Below are positions 16,693 to 25,222 of a DNA stretch of 64,000 bases, one piece after another; within the stretch, counting starts at the first letter, position 1, and every line of letters begins with the position of its first letter. The translations under genes and the position numbers were made by a program. The stretch is from Kordiimonas sediminis (GTDB lineage Bacteria > Pseudomonadota > Alphaproteobacteria > Sphingomonadales > Kordiimonadaceae): assembly GCF_014656395.1 (NCBI RefSeq), contig NZ_BNCI01000002.1:372001-436000 (forward strand). The letters run 5' to 3'. The notes beneath the pieces were generated by a model. The model was not told where the DNA came from, ran no database searches, and saw only the letters and a program-made list of their open reading frames with translations.

Positions 16693-18219
16693 ATGACAGA
16701 AGTACTTGGAACAAATCAGGGCGACGTTCTGGACGGTACGGAGCTGGATGACGAAATTTATGGTTTTCAGGGGGATGACCTGCTGAACGGCATGGCTGGA
16801 AACGATGAACTGGAAGGCGGCAACGGCGTAGACACCCTGAACGGTGGCGACGGTGATGATGAGCTTGAAGGCGGTAACGGTGGTGATTCGCTGTTTGGCG
16901 GCGCTGGTAATGATGAACTTGAAGGTGGAAACGGATCTGACATCCTCAATGGTGGTGACGGCGATGACGAGCTGAAAGGCGGTCGTGGAGATGATACGCT
17001 GACAGGCGGTGCCGGCGCAGATGAATTTGGTCTGGATGACAATGGCTCCTTCACTATCACAGACTTCAACGGTGCAGAAGGCGACACCATTGAACTTGAT
17101 GATGATGATCGGTTTGAATCTTTCGAAGATATCCTGGCGGCTGCAACTGAGGTAGACGGCAATGTCGTAATTTCCCTGGATGATGACGACGATGATGACG
17201 ATGATGACGATGATGACGACCCAGCTACGCTGACACTTTTGGGTGTGACGCTAGCTGATCTGAGTGCCGAATATTTTGACTTCGAAGACAGCGATTTCAA
17301 CGGTGATGACGATGATGATGAGTATGAAGGCGACGAAGACAAAAACAAATTGAAGGGCAATGGTGGTAACGACAAATTCCACGGTCGTGGCGGTGACGAC
17401 TTCATGACCGGTGGTGCCGGTGATGACACTATTCACGGTGGTGACGATGATGACGAGATCTTTGCAGGCGAAGGTGATCAGGGTCATGACTACTTCTCTG
17501 GTGGTGGCGGTAATGACAAGATCGGTGGTGGTCAGGGTCATGACTTCATCGTAGGTGATCGTGCTCCTGATGATGAAGACGGTGTTGAAGGTAGCGACAC
17601 TCTCTTCGGTGGCCAGGGACATGATGTGATTGTGTCGGGTGACTGGGATGACCTTGATGGTGACGGTGAATTCGACGAAGGCGAAGCAAGCGGCGGTGCA
17701 CATGCTGATATTGTCTGGGCTGGTGAAGGCGATGACACGGCTGTCGGTGCAGACGCTGAAGATACACTTGGCGGTGGTGCCGGTAATGACGTGATTGATG
17801 CAGGCAAAGGCCATGATAAAGTCTATGCATCATCCGGTAATGACCAAATCGAAGGCGGTGACGGACACGATACTGTGTTTGGCGGCGCTGGTGATGACAC
17901 AATTAGCGGCGGCAAAGGTCATGATCGTTTGTTCGGTGGTCTCGGTAACGATGAACTAACCGGCGGCGAGGGAGAGGATACTTTCTTCTTCGGTGAAGAG
18001 CACGGCGATGATGTTGTGACGGACTTCAATCTGGAAGACGATACACTGTATCTGGAGAAGGCTGTGGCAGAATTTGCGTCCCTTGAGGATGTTAAAGCTG
18101 CTGCAACCGAGACAACAATTGACGACACAGATGGTCTGTTGATTGACACAGGTGGCGGCACTGTCTTCCTTGAAGGCATTACCCTGTCCGATATGGATAC
18201 AATGAGTATTGCTATCTAG
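16693..18219 (+). CDS. RTX-type calcium-binding secreted protein, highly acidic
   Basis: The product has 508 residues without an N-terminal signal peptide, as expected for type I secretion by a C-terminal signal. Two blocks of GGxGxDxLx nonapeptides are seen, about residues 30-115 (GGDGDDELE, GGNGSDILN) and about 215-430 (GGAGDDTIS, GGKGHDRLF). They are joined by an acidic linker that includes 14 consecutive Asp codons (17179-17220). Ca2+ bound outside the cell folds the repeats. The C-terminal 70 residues (about EHGDDVVTDFNLEDDTLYLE onward) match the usual end of such proteins. No catalytic domain is visible and no HlyB/HlyD/TolC genes are nearby. The SD AAGGAGAG is strong. Confidence 0.9.
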   Translation: MTEVLGTNQGDVLDGTELDDEIYGFQGDDLLNGMAGNDELEGGNGVDTLNGGDGDDELEGGNGGDSLFGGAGNDELEGGNGSDILNGGDGDDELKGGRGDDTLTGGAGADEFGLDDNGSFTITDFNGAEGDTIELDDDDRFESFEDILAAATEVDGNVVISLDDDDDDDDDDDDDDPATLTLLGVTLADLSAEYFDFEDSDFNGDDDDDEYEGDEDKNKLKGNGGNDKFHGRGGDDFMTGGAGDDTIHGGDDDDEIFAGEGDQGHDYFSGGGGNDKIGGGQGHDFIVGDRAPDDEDGVEGSDTLFGGQGHDVIVSGDWDDLDGDGEFDEGEASGGAHADIVWAGEGDDTAVGADAEDTLGGGAGNDVIDAGKGHDKVYASSGNDQIEGGDGHDTVFGGAGDDTISGGKGHDRLFGGLGNDELTGGEGEDTFFFGEEHGDDVVTDFNLEDDTLYLEKAVAEFASLEDVKAAATETTIDDTDGLLIDTGGGTVFLEGITLSDMDTMSIAI

Positions 18220-18242
18220 GTTTTCTATCTATGGCAAAACTG

Positions 18243-18275
18243 AAAAGGGGCGGTGCCATTGGCGCCGCCCCTTTT
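18243..18275 (+). terminator. Strong terminator after the RTX gene
   Basis: GGGGCGGTGCC pairs with GGCGCCGCCCC (one G-U) around a 3-base loop, flanked by AAAA and TTTT. It can act in both directions. Confidence 0.9.
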
Positions 18276-18360
18276 CCTTTGTGTAACCTCACTGCCAGGT
18301 CATTCTGTAAGTTTTAGATTCACTTGTTTCTTCTGAAAGCTGATATCTTTGAAAAAGATT

Positions 18361-18897
18361 TTATTTAGATTTCAGATACGCAAGCATCGTATCCGCGTCT
18401 GAAACTTCAAATGGGTCTGTAGGGCAATCATCGGCAAAACCGGGTTCGATGAACATTTTTTCGATTTTGCCATCATCAACAAACATGGAGTAGCGCCAGC
18501 TACGCATACCGAAACCAAGGTTATCTTTCTTCACCAGCATTCCCATCTGGCGAGTGAATTCACCGCTGCCGTCTGGCAGCAGGAAGACGTTCTTGGCATT
18601 TTGTGATTTGCCCCACTGATACATAACAAAGGCATCATTCACAGAAAGGCATACTACTGCGTCCACACCGAGTGATTTGAACTCTTCATATAGCTCTTCG
18701 TACCGTGGCAAATGGCTTGTTGAGCAAGTTGGTGTAAAGGCACCTGGCAGGGAAAAGAGAACGACTTTCTTGCCTTTGAAGATCTCATCCGTGCTTAGGT
18801 CTTTCCATTCAAAAGGATTTGGACCGCCAAGGGCTTCATTGCGCACACGGGTCTTGAAAATTGTAGTAGGGACAGTTGCTGGAACGTTTGGCATCAT
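18361..18897 (-). CDS. Peroxiredoxin of the Prx5 type
   Basis: The product has 178 residues from the ATG at 18897; ATG 18894 right after it has better SD spacing (GAGAGG). The peroxidatic motif [19 protein letters not shown] is typical of the Prx5/AhpE-like atypical group, with Cys in PTCS. The second conserved block is [16 protein letters not shown] and the catalytic Arg lies in [10 protein letters not shown]. It reduces hydroperoxides with a thiol donor in the cytosol. It is a single gene with a dyad-rich promoter region. Confidence 0.92.
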   Translation of the reverse strand: MMPNVPATVPTTIFKTRVRNEALGGPNPFEWKDLSTDEIFKGKKVVLFSLPGAFTPTCSTSHLPRYEELYEEFKSLGVDAVVCLSVNDAFVMYQWGKSQNAKNVFLLPDGSGEFTRQMGMLVKKDNLGFGMRSWRYSMFVDDGKIEKMFIEPGFADDCPTDPFEVSDADTMLAYLKSK

Positions 18898-18975
18898 ATT
18901 TCCTCTCGGTAGTGAATTGTTTCTGAGAGAGACCCTGCCACAAACTTGCTGCATGGGGAAATGGATTAGATTAAT

Positions 18976-19036
18976 CACATAAATCGACTATATGGATTAA
19001 TTGACAATATTTTTTTCGTTTATGTCGATTTATGTG
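18976..19036. promoter_or_regulatory. Perfect 13-bp inverted repeat in the peroxiredoxin upstream region
   Basis: CACATAAATCGAC (18976-18988) and GTCGATTTATGTG (19024-19036) are exact reverse complements with 35 bp between them. ATGGATTA also occurs twice (18961 and 18992). The whole lies 80-140 bp upstream of the peroxiredoxin start. Two widely spaced sites suggest a looping or multimeric regulator; I cannot match it to the OxyR or Fur consensus. Confidence 0.5.
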
Positions 19037-19086
19037 ACCGCATAGGCAATCAGTTTTTCGATTGCCCGGCGCTTTTCAGTGCAAAT

Positions 19087-19296
19087 TTAGCCCCTTGAAG
19101 GGCTTTTACAGGTCATGTCGCCTGTTGTGCGCGTTATGCTCATGTCTGCTATCAGCCAACAAACTATCTGCATCAGTATGACAAAACCCGCAGTACTTTT
19201 ATCGACACTGCCGCTAATAATTACGGCAACGACTATCATACTTGTTGCCCATGCTACTGCATTGATGATCCGACCTTTTGGTGTTTCTTTTTTCAT
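19087..19296 (-). CDS. Small two-helix membrane protein
   Basis: The product has 69 residues with a good SD (GAGGAG) before the ATG. Two hydrophobic segments are seen: AVAWATSMIVVAVIISG (about 13-29) and AGFVILMQIVCWLIADM (about 36-52), with a basic N-terminus and a polar tail. I recognise no family. It is the last gene of a minus-strand unit after the Xre regulator gene, 29 bp downstream of it. Confidence 0.55.
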   Translation of the reverse strand: MKKETPKGRIINAVAWATSMIVVAVIISGSVDKSTAGFVILMQIVCWLIADMSITRTTGDMTCKSPSRG

Positions 19297-19325
19297 TATG
19301 CTTACTCCTCGTTGATGTGTGGTGA

Positions 19326-19544
19326 TTATTCGGCGGCAAGAGAGAAAATCTCTTCTACCGGAACTTGAAAGAACTGAGCGATTTTTAAGGCGATAACCGT
19401 TGAAGGAATGAATTTTCCTCCCTCAATAGTATTGATGGTTTTTCGAGTAACGCCGATCTTTTCCGCTAGATCTGCTTGGCTCATATGATGCTCAGCGCGG
19501 AAAACTCGTATTCTATTGTTTAGTTTTCCTGACATTTTAATCAT
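19326..19544 (-). CDS. Xre-family HTH regulator (YgzD/YozG-like)
   Basis: The product has 72 residues, almost all a HTH_3 domain: RIRVFRAEHHMSQADLAEKI, then GVTRKTINTIEGGKFIPSTV, then KIAQFFQVPVEEIFSL. Small regulators of this kind usually sit beside genes for small DUF2178-like or other membrane proteins and repress their own operon. Its start overlaps the end of the upstream membrane protein gene by 8 bp, so they are co-translated. The likely operator is the dyad at 20060-20074. Confidence 0.9.
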   Translation of the reverse strand: MIKMSGKLNNRIRVFRAEHHMSQADLAEKIGVTRKTINTIEGGKFIPSTVIALKIAQFFQVPVEEIFSLAAE

Positions 19545-20025
19545 CCTCAGAATTTGCTTTGCGTGCCTCTATGAAGAAGGTCAGGCTGAAGACGAGTAGG
19601 GAAAAGCACAGTACGGCTTTCAGGTATAAAGACGGTGGCATGTCAAGCTGTAACTGCGGCAGATACGATTGACTTGCGGCTTCGAGGGCAATCAAAAAAA
19701 CAAAGGTCAGAGAGAAAGTCATCATGCCCGCGTTTTTCGCAACAGCCGCGATATAGCTTTCGGTGCTGTTAAATTCCGCCCTGTGGTTATACCGCAACCA
19801 AAGTAAACGCAGAAAAGACGGCAACAGTAAAAGTAGGACGAGGACACTCAAGACAGTTTTGGCTGTGCTTAGATATGCAGTGGTTGCTGCATCTGCAAAA
19901 TGTTGTCCTATACCAAGGCCATAGGATAGGGCGACAATGAATACACCGATAGCTGTTCGCGTCAGGAACTGTTCTTGAAACTCGGGCAGATTGATCTTTT
20001 TTATATTTTGCGAAGGTAATCGCAT
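19537..20025 (-). CDS. Multi-pass membrane protein paired with the Xre regulator
   Basis: The product has 162 residues from ATG 20025, which has AGTAGGAAG at good spacing; the frame can begin at 20049 but without an SD. Four hydrophobic segments are visible: AIGVFIVALSYGLGIG, VLSVLVLLLLLPSFLRLLWL, MMTFSLTFVFLIALEAA and AVLCFSLLVFSLTFFIEA. The architecture recalls DUF2178-like partners of small Xre regulators, but the sequence does not allow a firm assignment. It is first in the unit of this protein, Xre and the small membrane protein. Confidence 0.6.
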   Translation of the reverse strand: MRLPSQNIKKINLPEFQEQFLTRTAIGVFIVALSYGLGIGQHFADAATTAYLSTAKTVLSVLVLLLLLPSFLRLLWLRYNHRAEFNSTESYIAAVAKNAGMMTFSLTFVFLIALEAASQSYLPQLQLDMPPSLYLKAVLCFSLLVFSLTFFIEARKANSEDD

Positions 20026-20059
20026 CACAGTCTTCCTACTTAGAGTCATGGTAAATAAT

Positions 20060-20112
20060 GTTACATTATGTAACCTTGAGGTTATATATAGGGTAGATTA
20101 GGTATCTGTCAA
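20060..20112 (-). promoter_or_regulatory. Promoter and operator of the Xre module
   Basis: Read on the minus strand, -35 TTGACA (20107-20112) and -10 TATATA (20085-20090) are 16 bp apart. Just past the expected transcription start is a perfect 15-bp dyad, GTTACATTATGTAAC (20060-20074). This is where an autorepressing Xre dimer would bind. Confidence 0.65.
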
Positions 20113-20337
20113 GGGCGCTGTTTAGTATTCTGGGGTGGTGCACAGATAATGCTGCGCTCTGAGCTGGGCGCGGGTGCAGATGCAAATTGTAGTGAGAGGC
20201 TAGAAGAGCGCGCGTAGGGGAGTGGTGTGGCAGGATTGATCGCAGACCACAGGCTTTAAAGGATGTTCAATCTTTTATGGGGGCACGAGAGTACTGCCCC
20301 TTAAGCATGGAGCATAGCTTATAGGAGGGTGTTCGTC

Positions 20338-20778
20338 TTAGGTCTTAATGTCGAGAGGGCCGGTATCCCAATCCCCGTCAGCCAGTATATGTCCCGAGAA
20401 TTTAAATTCAGGGCTTACGACACAGGTAACAAGCGACCAGTCACCAACAGAACGGGCAATTTGCCAATAATCAGCGGGGATCATAAACTGTGGTTCCTGT
20501 CCTGCATCCAGGTCAGGGCCAATGATTACTGATTCATTAGGTAAGGCAGGGGCCTTTCGAATCGCGATTTCCATAGGAGCACCGCCGCACCAGACCCACA
20601 GTTCATGCACATCAATAAGATGCCAGGCGTTTCTCAGCCCACTAGGTAGAAGATAATAGATAGAGGACATTAAACCACGATCCTGATCTGGGCTTTCAAC
20701 CAGATGTGTACGCCTGTAATACCCGCCTTCTGGGTGGGGGGCCAAATTCAGGGTTCTGATTACCTCATCCATTTCCAT
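20338..20778 (-). CDS. Cupin-fold DUF985 protein
   Basis: The product has 146 residues from ATG 20778 (TAGGA upstream); an in-frame ATG at 20811 is less likely. It is the Cupin_5/DUF985 family: LNLAPHPEGGYYRRTHLVES near the N-terminus, then SSIYYLLPSG and WHLIDVHELWVWCGGAPMEI, with the cupin His and Glu. The biochemical role of the family is not established. It lies 44 bp after rlmB on the same strand and is probably co-transcribed with it. Confidence 0.87.
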   Translation of the reverse strand: MEMDEVIRTLNLAPHPEGGYYRRTHLVESPDQDRGLMSSIYYLLPSGLRNAWHLIDVHELWVWCGGAPMEIAIRKAPALPNESVIIGPDLDAGQEPQFMIPADYWQIARSVGDWSLVTCVVSPEFKFSGHILADGDWDTGPLDIKT

Positions 20779-20822
20779 GGCGCATCCTAACTCTTTTGTC
20801 CTGCGTGACAATATAACAGCTT

Positions 20823-21719
20823 TTATTCTGAACCTATAGTGCCATATTGAAATAAAGCGATGGCGGCTGCGTTCGAAACATTCAGGCTTTCTACCTTCCC
20901 TGTCATAGGAATTTTACCCAGAACGTCACAGTGTTTCTTTACCAGTGGGCGCAGTCCTTTTCCTTCGGAGCCCATCACGATAGCTACTTTGCTGCCCATC
21001 TTCAGTGCCCCAATTTCTTTGTCTGTTGCGCCGTCAAGGCCAAGACGCCAGAATCCAAACTCTGCGAGTGTGTCGAGTGCTTGTGACAGGTTCGTTACGC
21101 GAATCCACGGAATGCTATCCAATGCCCCCGATGCAGACCGGGCAAGTACACCTGACTCTTTTGGGCTATTCTTATCCATGGTGACAACCGCGCAGGCACC
21201 AAGTGCGGCCGCGGACCTGAGGCACGCCCCAACATTATGGGGGTCAGTTACCTGGTCCAGTATAAGTACGGTAGCCGCTTCATGGTGCATAGCTTCAACG
21301 TCATTCAGATCCAGTGCGGGCAGGGGGCGTACTTCAAGGATAATACCCTGATGAGGAGAATCGCTCATTAAACTCTGATCGATTGTCCGACCATCTGTGA
21401 TTTGTGTTTTAATGTCGGGACGAGCGTTGCGCAGAGTATTATCTGATAAGGCTTTTTCCGTGCCGATCAACCTAATGCATTCGCGCTTTTTATTCTGTAG
21501 TGCAGCCAGTACAGCATGTCTGCCGTGCAGAAAAAAACTGTCCGCCTTTAAAGGTCGAAGCGCAGTGACAGATGGTTCTTTAGTTGTTGGATTCGGTGCA
21601 GCATTTACAGACGTTCCGCGGTGGGTTCCTTCTGGTTTGAATGTATTTTTCCCGGGTCTGCGCAATGGGGCTTTCCCTTTAGAATGCTTGTTATTTTTTT
21701 TATTGGAAGCTTTCGCCAC
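20823..21719 (-). CDS. rlmB: 23S rRNA 2'-O-ribose methyltransferase RlmB (TrmH/SpoU family)
   Basis: The product has 298 residues with a basic, low-complexity N-terminal 40-residue tail. Residues about 60-135 are the SpoU substrate-binding domain (FFLHGRHAVLAALQN) and residues about 145-298 the knotted SPOUT domain with motif 1 DQVTDPHNVGACLRSAAALG, motif 2 IVMGSEGKGLRPLV and motif 3 IPMTGKVESLNVSNAAAI. RlmB methylates G2251 (E. coli numbering) in the P-loop of 23S rRNA. It diverges from the tRNA-tuf unit, an arrangement common in alphaproteobacteria. Confidence 0.93.
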   Translation of the reverse strand: MAKASNKKNNKHSKGKAPLRRPGKNTFKPEGTHRGTSVNAAPNPTTKEPSVTALRPLKADSFFLHGRHAVLAALQNKKRECIRLIGTEKALSDNTLRNARPDIKTQITDGRTIDQSLMSDSPHQGIILEVRPLPALDLNDVEAMHHEAATVLILDQVTDPHNVGACLRSAAALGACAVVTMDKNSPKESGVLARSASGALDSIPWIRVTNLSQALDTLAEFGFWRLGLDGATDKEIGALKMGSKVAIVMGSEGKGLRPLVKKHCDVLGKIPMTGKVESLNVSNAAAIALFQYGTIGSE

Positions 21720-21817
21720 GTCTGTTTCCTGTATTGTTCACTCTGCTGGTGTGAACCTATCAGGTTTAGATTTAGAGGGCAAAAAACAAAAAAAATTAAA
21801 TCGTAGTCAAGAAGCTG

Positions 21818-21847
21818 TTGACATAGGGTTAGATATGCGCATATTGC
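21818..21847 (+). promoter_or_regulatory. Promoter of the tRNA-Tyr, tRNA-Gly, tuf unit
   Basis: -35 TTGACA (21818-21823) is followed after 18 bp by TATTGC (21842-21847). It lies about 60 bp before tRNA-Tyr. The GC-rich CCTCACCGCGG just downstream of the -10 resembles a stringent discriminator region. Confidence 0.6.
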
Positions 21848-21906
21848 GGCCTCACCGCGGTGATGTTTTCAGCTTCTGAAAATCCTTCATCCGGTAGACA
21901 TAGTAC

Positions 21907-21992
21907 GGAGGGGTGGCCGAGTGGTTAAAGGCACCAGACTGTAAATCTGGCCGCGTATGCGTACACAGGTTCGAATCCTGTCCCCTCCACCA
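21907..21992 (+). tRNA. tRNA-Tyr (anticodon GTA)
   Basis: The 86-nt class II tRNA has acceptor strands GGAGGGG and CCCCTCC, anticodon loop CTGTAAA, a long variable arm (CCGCGTATGCGTA), T arm GGTTCGAATCC and encoded CCA. Confidence 0.97.
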
Positions 21993-22072
21993 CTTAAACC
22001 TCTTCCCACGACTGGTGTGCGGAGAGGTTTAGTTGTTTCGAGGGCTTACCCTTTTGGTGGTAGGCAAAGTGC

Positions 22073-22146
22073 GCGGGTGTAGCTCAATGGTAGAGCAGAA
22101 GCCTTCCAAGCTTACGACGAGGGTTCGATTCCCTTCACCCGCTCCA
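22073..22146 (+). tRNA. tRNA-Gly (anticodon TCC)
   Basis: The 74-nt tRNA has acceptor strands GCGGGTG and CACCCGC, D arm AGCTCAATGGTAGAGC, an anticodon loop with TCC, T arm GGTTCGATTCC and encoded CCA. It lies 80 bp after tRNA-Tyr and 128 bp before tuf, probably in one primary transcript. Confidence 0.97.
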
Positions 22147-22274
22147 AATTTATGCCTGCGTATACAGGTGGGCATGCGATAATCACGGGCAAGGGTGACC
22201 TTGCCGGGACATTAATTAAAGGCGCCTTTTGGCCTGGCTGGCTGGGCGTCATTGCTTGCAAAGGTGTACGGGCA

Positions 22275-23465
22275 ATGGCTAAAGAAAAGTTTGAGCGTAA
22301 TAAGCCGCACTGTAACGTTGGCACGATTGGTCACGTTGACCATGGTAAGACAACACTTACAGCTGCGATTTCTAAGGTACTTGCAGACGCACAGGGTAGC
22401 GCTGCAGTAGATTTTGCGAACATTGACAAGGCTCCAGAGGAGCGTGAGCGTGGTATCACGATCTCTACGGCTCACATTGAGTATGAGACAGACGCACGTC
22501 ACTATGCGCACGTTGACTGCCCAGGTCACGCTGACTATGTGAAGAACATGATCACGGGTGCTGCACAGATGGACGGTGCTATTCTGGTTGTGAACGCAGC
22601 TGATGGCCCAATGCCACAGACACGTGAGCACATCCTGCTTGCACGTCAGGTTGGTGTTCCAGCCCTTGTTGTATTCCTGAACAAAGTTGACCAGGTTGAC
22701 GACGAAGAGCTTCTTGAGCTTGTTGAGATGGAAATCCGCGAGCTTCTGTCAGAGTATGATTTCCCAGGTGACGATATTCCGATCATCGCGGGTTCTGCGC
22801 TTGCAGCCCTTGAAGGCCGTGACGACAACATTGGTAAAGAGAAGATTCTTGAGCTGATGGCTGCTGTTGACGAGTACATTCCACAGCCAGAGCGTGCTGT
22901 TGATGGTGCCTTCCTGATGCCTGTTGAGGACGTATTCTCCATCTCTGGTCGTGGTACAGTTGCGACTGGCCGTGTTGAGCGTGGTATCGTTAAGGTTGGT
23001 GAAGAGATCGAGATCGTTGGTATCAAAGACACTACCAAGACTACGGTTACTGGTGTTGAGATGTTCCGCAAGCTCCTGGATCAGGGTGAAGCAGGCGATA
23101 ACATTGGTGCACTGCTGCGTGGTGTTGCACGTGACGATATCGAGCGTGGTCAGGTTCTGGCACACGTTGGTTCGATCAAGCCGCACACGAAGTTCACTGC
23201 CGAGACTTACATCCTGACCAAGGAAGAAGGCGGTCGTCATACACCATTCTTCGCGAACTACCGTCCACAGTTCTACTTCCGTACAACTGACGTGACTGGT
23301 AACGTTGAGCTGCCAGAAGGCACTGAGATGGTTATGCCTGGTGATAACGTGAACCTGACAGTTAATCTGATCGCGCCTATCGCGATGGACGAAGGTCTGC
23401 GTTTTGCAATCCGCGAAGGCGGCCGTACTGTCGGCGCCGGCGTCGTAGCAAAAATCATCGAATAG
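22275..23465 (+). CDS. tuf: Elongation factor Tu
   Basis: The product has 396 residues from ATG 22275 ([14 protein letters not shown]). GTP-binding motifs GHVDHGKTT (P-loop), the switch I block [24 protein letters not shown] (G3) and NKVD (G4) are intact, followed by the two beta-barrel domains. It carries aminoacyl-tRNA to the ribosome. It follows tRNA-Tyr and tRNA-Gly, as E. coli tufB does, but precedes rpsJ rather than tRNA-Trp and secE. An in-frame ATG at 22152 is upstream of the true start. Confidence 0.99.
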   Translation: MAKEKFERNKPHCNVGTIGHVDHGKTTLTAAISKVLADAQGSAAVDFANIDKAPEERERGITISTAHIEYETDARHYAHVDCPGHADYVKNMITGAAQMDGAILVVNAADGPMPQTREHILLARQVGVPALVVFLNKVDQVDDEELLELVEMEIRELLSEYDFPGDDIPIIAGSALAALEGRDDNIGKEKILELMAAVDEYIPQPERAVDGAFLMPVEDVFSISGRGTVATGRVERGIVKVGEEIEIVGIKDTTKTTVTGVEMFRKLLDQGEAGDNIGALLRGVARDDIERGQVLAHVGSIKPHTKFTAETYILTKEEGGRHTPFFANYRPQFYFRTTDVTGNVELPEGTEMVMPGDNVNLTVNLIAPIAMDEGLRFAIREGGRTVGAGVVAKIIE

Positions 23466-23473
23466 TTTTAATG

Positions 23474-23504
23474 GGCGTCACGCTTCGGTGTGACGCCGTC
23501 TTTT
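23474..23504 (+). terminator. UUCG hairpin with T-run between tuf and rpsJ
   Basis: GGCGTCACGC and GTGTGACGCC pair around a TTCG tetraloop and GTCTTTT follows. It is a very stable stem with a short T-run only 14 bp before rpsJ. No other promoter is visible before rpsJ, so it probably attenuates rather than stops transcription. Confidence 0.7.
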
Positions 23505-23517
23505 AAGGTGAATTACA

Positions 23518-23832
23518 ATGGACGCGCAAAATATTCGCATCCGGCTGAAGGCTTTCGACCACCGCGTGCTTGATCAGGCGACTGGTGAAATTGCTAACAC
23601 AGCCAAGCGTACAGGCGCTCTGGTACGTGGTCCTATTCCACTGCCAACTCGCATTGAAAAGTTTACGGTTCTTCGTGGCCCACACGTAAATAAAAAGTCC
23701 CGTGAGCAGTTTGAAATGCGTACGCACAAACGTCTGCTCGATATCGTAGATCCAACACCACAAACTGTTGACGCTCTTATGAAGCTCGATCTGTCTGCTG
23801 GTGTTGATGTTGAAATCAAACTGCAAGGATAA
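23518..23832 (+). CDS. rpsJ: Ribosomal protein S10 (uS10)
   Basis: The product has 104 residues, the usual length. It starts [15 protein letters not shown], contains [20 protein letters not shown] and the loop [13 protein letters not shown], and ends in a beta strand (VDVEIKLQG). It is a 30S head protein that also joins NusB in antitermination complexes. First gene of the S10 operon, 52 bp after tuf. Confidence 0.98.
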   Translation: MDAQNIRIRLKAFDHRVLDQATGEIANTAKRTGALVRGPIPLPTRIEKFTVLRGPHVNKKSREQFEMRTHKRLLDIVDPTPQTVDALMKLDLSAGVDVEIKLQG

Positions 23833-23837
23833 GTCCC

Positions 23838-24596
23838 ATGCGTACAGGTTTGATAGCAAAGAAACTCGGGATGACTCGTATCTTTAATGATAACGGTCAC
23901 CACGTTCCTGTGACTGTACTCCAGCTTGAAAATCTTCAGGTTGTTGCGCAGCGCACAGTTGAAAAAGATGGCTATACAGCACTGCAGCTTGGTGCTGGTA
24001 CTCGTAAAGTGAAGAATGTGACAAAAGGCCAGCGTGGTCACTTTGCCAAGGCTGAAGTAGAGCCAAAAGCAAAGGTCGCTGAATTCCGCGTGAGCGACGA
24101 TGCTCTCGTAGATGTTGGCGCAGAAATCACTGCAGATCACTTTATCCCTGGTCAGTATGTTGATGTTGTGGGTACGTCTAAAGGTAAAGGCTTTGCCGGT
24201 GCCATGAAGCGTCACAACTTCGGCGGTCTTCGTGCTTCGCACGGTGTCTCTATCTCTCACCGTTCACACGGTTCCACGGGTCAGTGTCAAGATCCTGGTC
24301 GTGTATTCAAAGGTAAGAAGATGGCTGGTCACCTTGGTGATGCCCGTACCACTGTCCAGAACCTGGAAATCGTAGAGGCACGCGCAAGCGAAGGCCTTCT
24401 GCTCGTTCGTGGCGGTGTACCTGGTGCCAAAAATGGCTGGGTTCTCGTTTCTGACGCAGTAAAGAAAGCTCTTCCTGAAAACGTCCCTACACCGGCTGCG
24501 TTCAAGCTGCCTGCTAAAGAAGAAGCTGCTCCTGTTGAAGCTGCTCCTGCTGAAGCGGAAGCTCCAAAAGCGCCTGCCGAAGGTAACGAGGAATAA
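23838..24596 (+). CDS. rplC: Ribosomal protein L3 (uL3) with acidic C-terminal extension
   Basis: The product has 252 residues, about 40 longer than E. coli L3. The core is clear: [15 protein letters not shown] at the start, [20 protein letters not shown] with the Gln-containing [20 protein letters not shown] near the peptidyl-transferase centre. Residues about 220-252 form an Ala/Pro/Glu-rich tail ([18 protein letters not shown]). Similar tails occur in other alphaproteobacteria. L3 nucleates 50S assembly. Starts 5 bp after rpsJ. Confidence 0.97.
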   Translation: MRTGLIAKKLGMTRIFNDNGHHVPVTVLQLENLQVVAQRTVEKDGYTALQLGAGTRKVKNVTKGQRGHFAKAEVEPKAKVAEFRVSDDALVDVGAEITADHFIPGQYVDVVGTSKGKGFAGAMKRHNFGGLRASHGVSISHRSHGSTGQCQDPGRVFKGKKMAGHLGDARTTVQNLEIVEARASEGLLLVRGGVPGAKNGWVLVSDAVKKALPENVPTPAAFKLPAKEEAAPVEAAPAEAEAPKAPAEGNEE

Positions 24597-24601
24597 GCAT
24601 C

Positions 24602-25222
24602 ATGAAGACAAATGTTCTTACACTGGATGCGAAAAAAGCTGGCGACGTTGATCTGAACGACGCTATCTTTGGCATTGCTCCGCGTGCAGACATTCTGCAC
24701 CGAGTTGTTAATTGGCAGCTTGCCAAGCGTCGTGCTGGCACGCACGCTGTTAAATTCCGCTCTGACATCGCTCGTACTGGTGCTCGTCTTGGTCGCCAGA
24801 AGGGTGGTGGTACAGCACGTCACGGTTCACGCCGTTCAAACATCTTCGTTGGTGGTGGCCGCGCGTTCGGTCCTATCCCACGGGATCACGGTTTTGATCT
24901 GCCTAAGAAAGTTCGCAAGCTTGGCCTGCGCGCAGCTTTGTCTGCTAAGCAAGCTGAAGGCAAGCTGATCGTTCTTGACGTAGCTGAGCTGAAAGAAGGT
25001 AAAACAAAAGAGCTGAAGGCAAAGCTTGAAAAGCTAAACCTTACTAACGCTTTGTTTGTTGATGGTGCAGAAGTAAACGCAAATTTCCTGCGTGCTGCTA
25101 GCAACCTTCCTAACATCGACGTGCTGCCTAGCCAGGGCGCTAACGTATACGACATTCTGCGTCGTGATACGCTCGTTCTGACTAAGGCTGCTGTTGCCAA
25201 CCTCGAGGAGAGACTGAAATGA
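24602..25222 (+). CDS. rplD: Ribosomal protein L4 (uL4)
   Basis: The product has 206 residues. Characteristic parts are [34 protein letters not shown] (the extended loop lining the exit tunnel) and [19 protein letters not shown]. In E. coli L4 also represses its own operon; I did not find the corresponding leader structure here. Overlaps rplW by 4 bp (ATGA). Confidence 0.98.
   Translation: MKTNVLTLDAKKAGDVDLNDAIFGIAPRADILHRVVNWQLAKRRAGTHAVKFRSDIARTGARLGRQKGGGTARHGSRRSNIFVGGGRAFGPIPRDHGFDLPKKVRKLGLRAALSAKQAEGKLIVLDVAELKEGKTKELKAKLEKLNLTNALFVDGAEVNANFLRAASNLPNIDVLPSQGANVYDILRRDTLVLTKAAVANLEERLK

Noticed and set aside
16767..17902. Several long minus-strand and out-of-frame ORFs (up to 220 codons) opposite the RTX gene
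   Set aside because: They are shadows of the repetitive GGN/GAY codons: the products are Ser/Pro- or His/Arg-rich low-complexity strings.
22152..22274. 41-codon N-terminal extension of EF-Tu
   Set aside because: EF-Tu begins at MAKEKFERN in all relatives; the extension starts right after tRNA-Gly.
22212..23240. Minus-strand ORFs of 139-163 codons opposite tuf and similar ones across the ribosomal operons
   Set aside because: They arise from strong codon bias of highly expressed genes; no SD or homology is visible.
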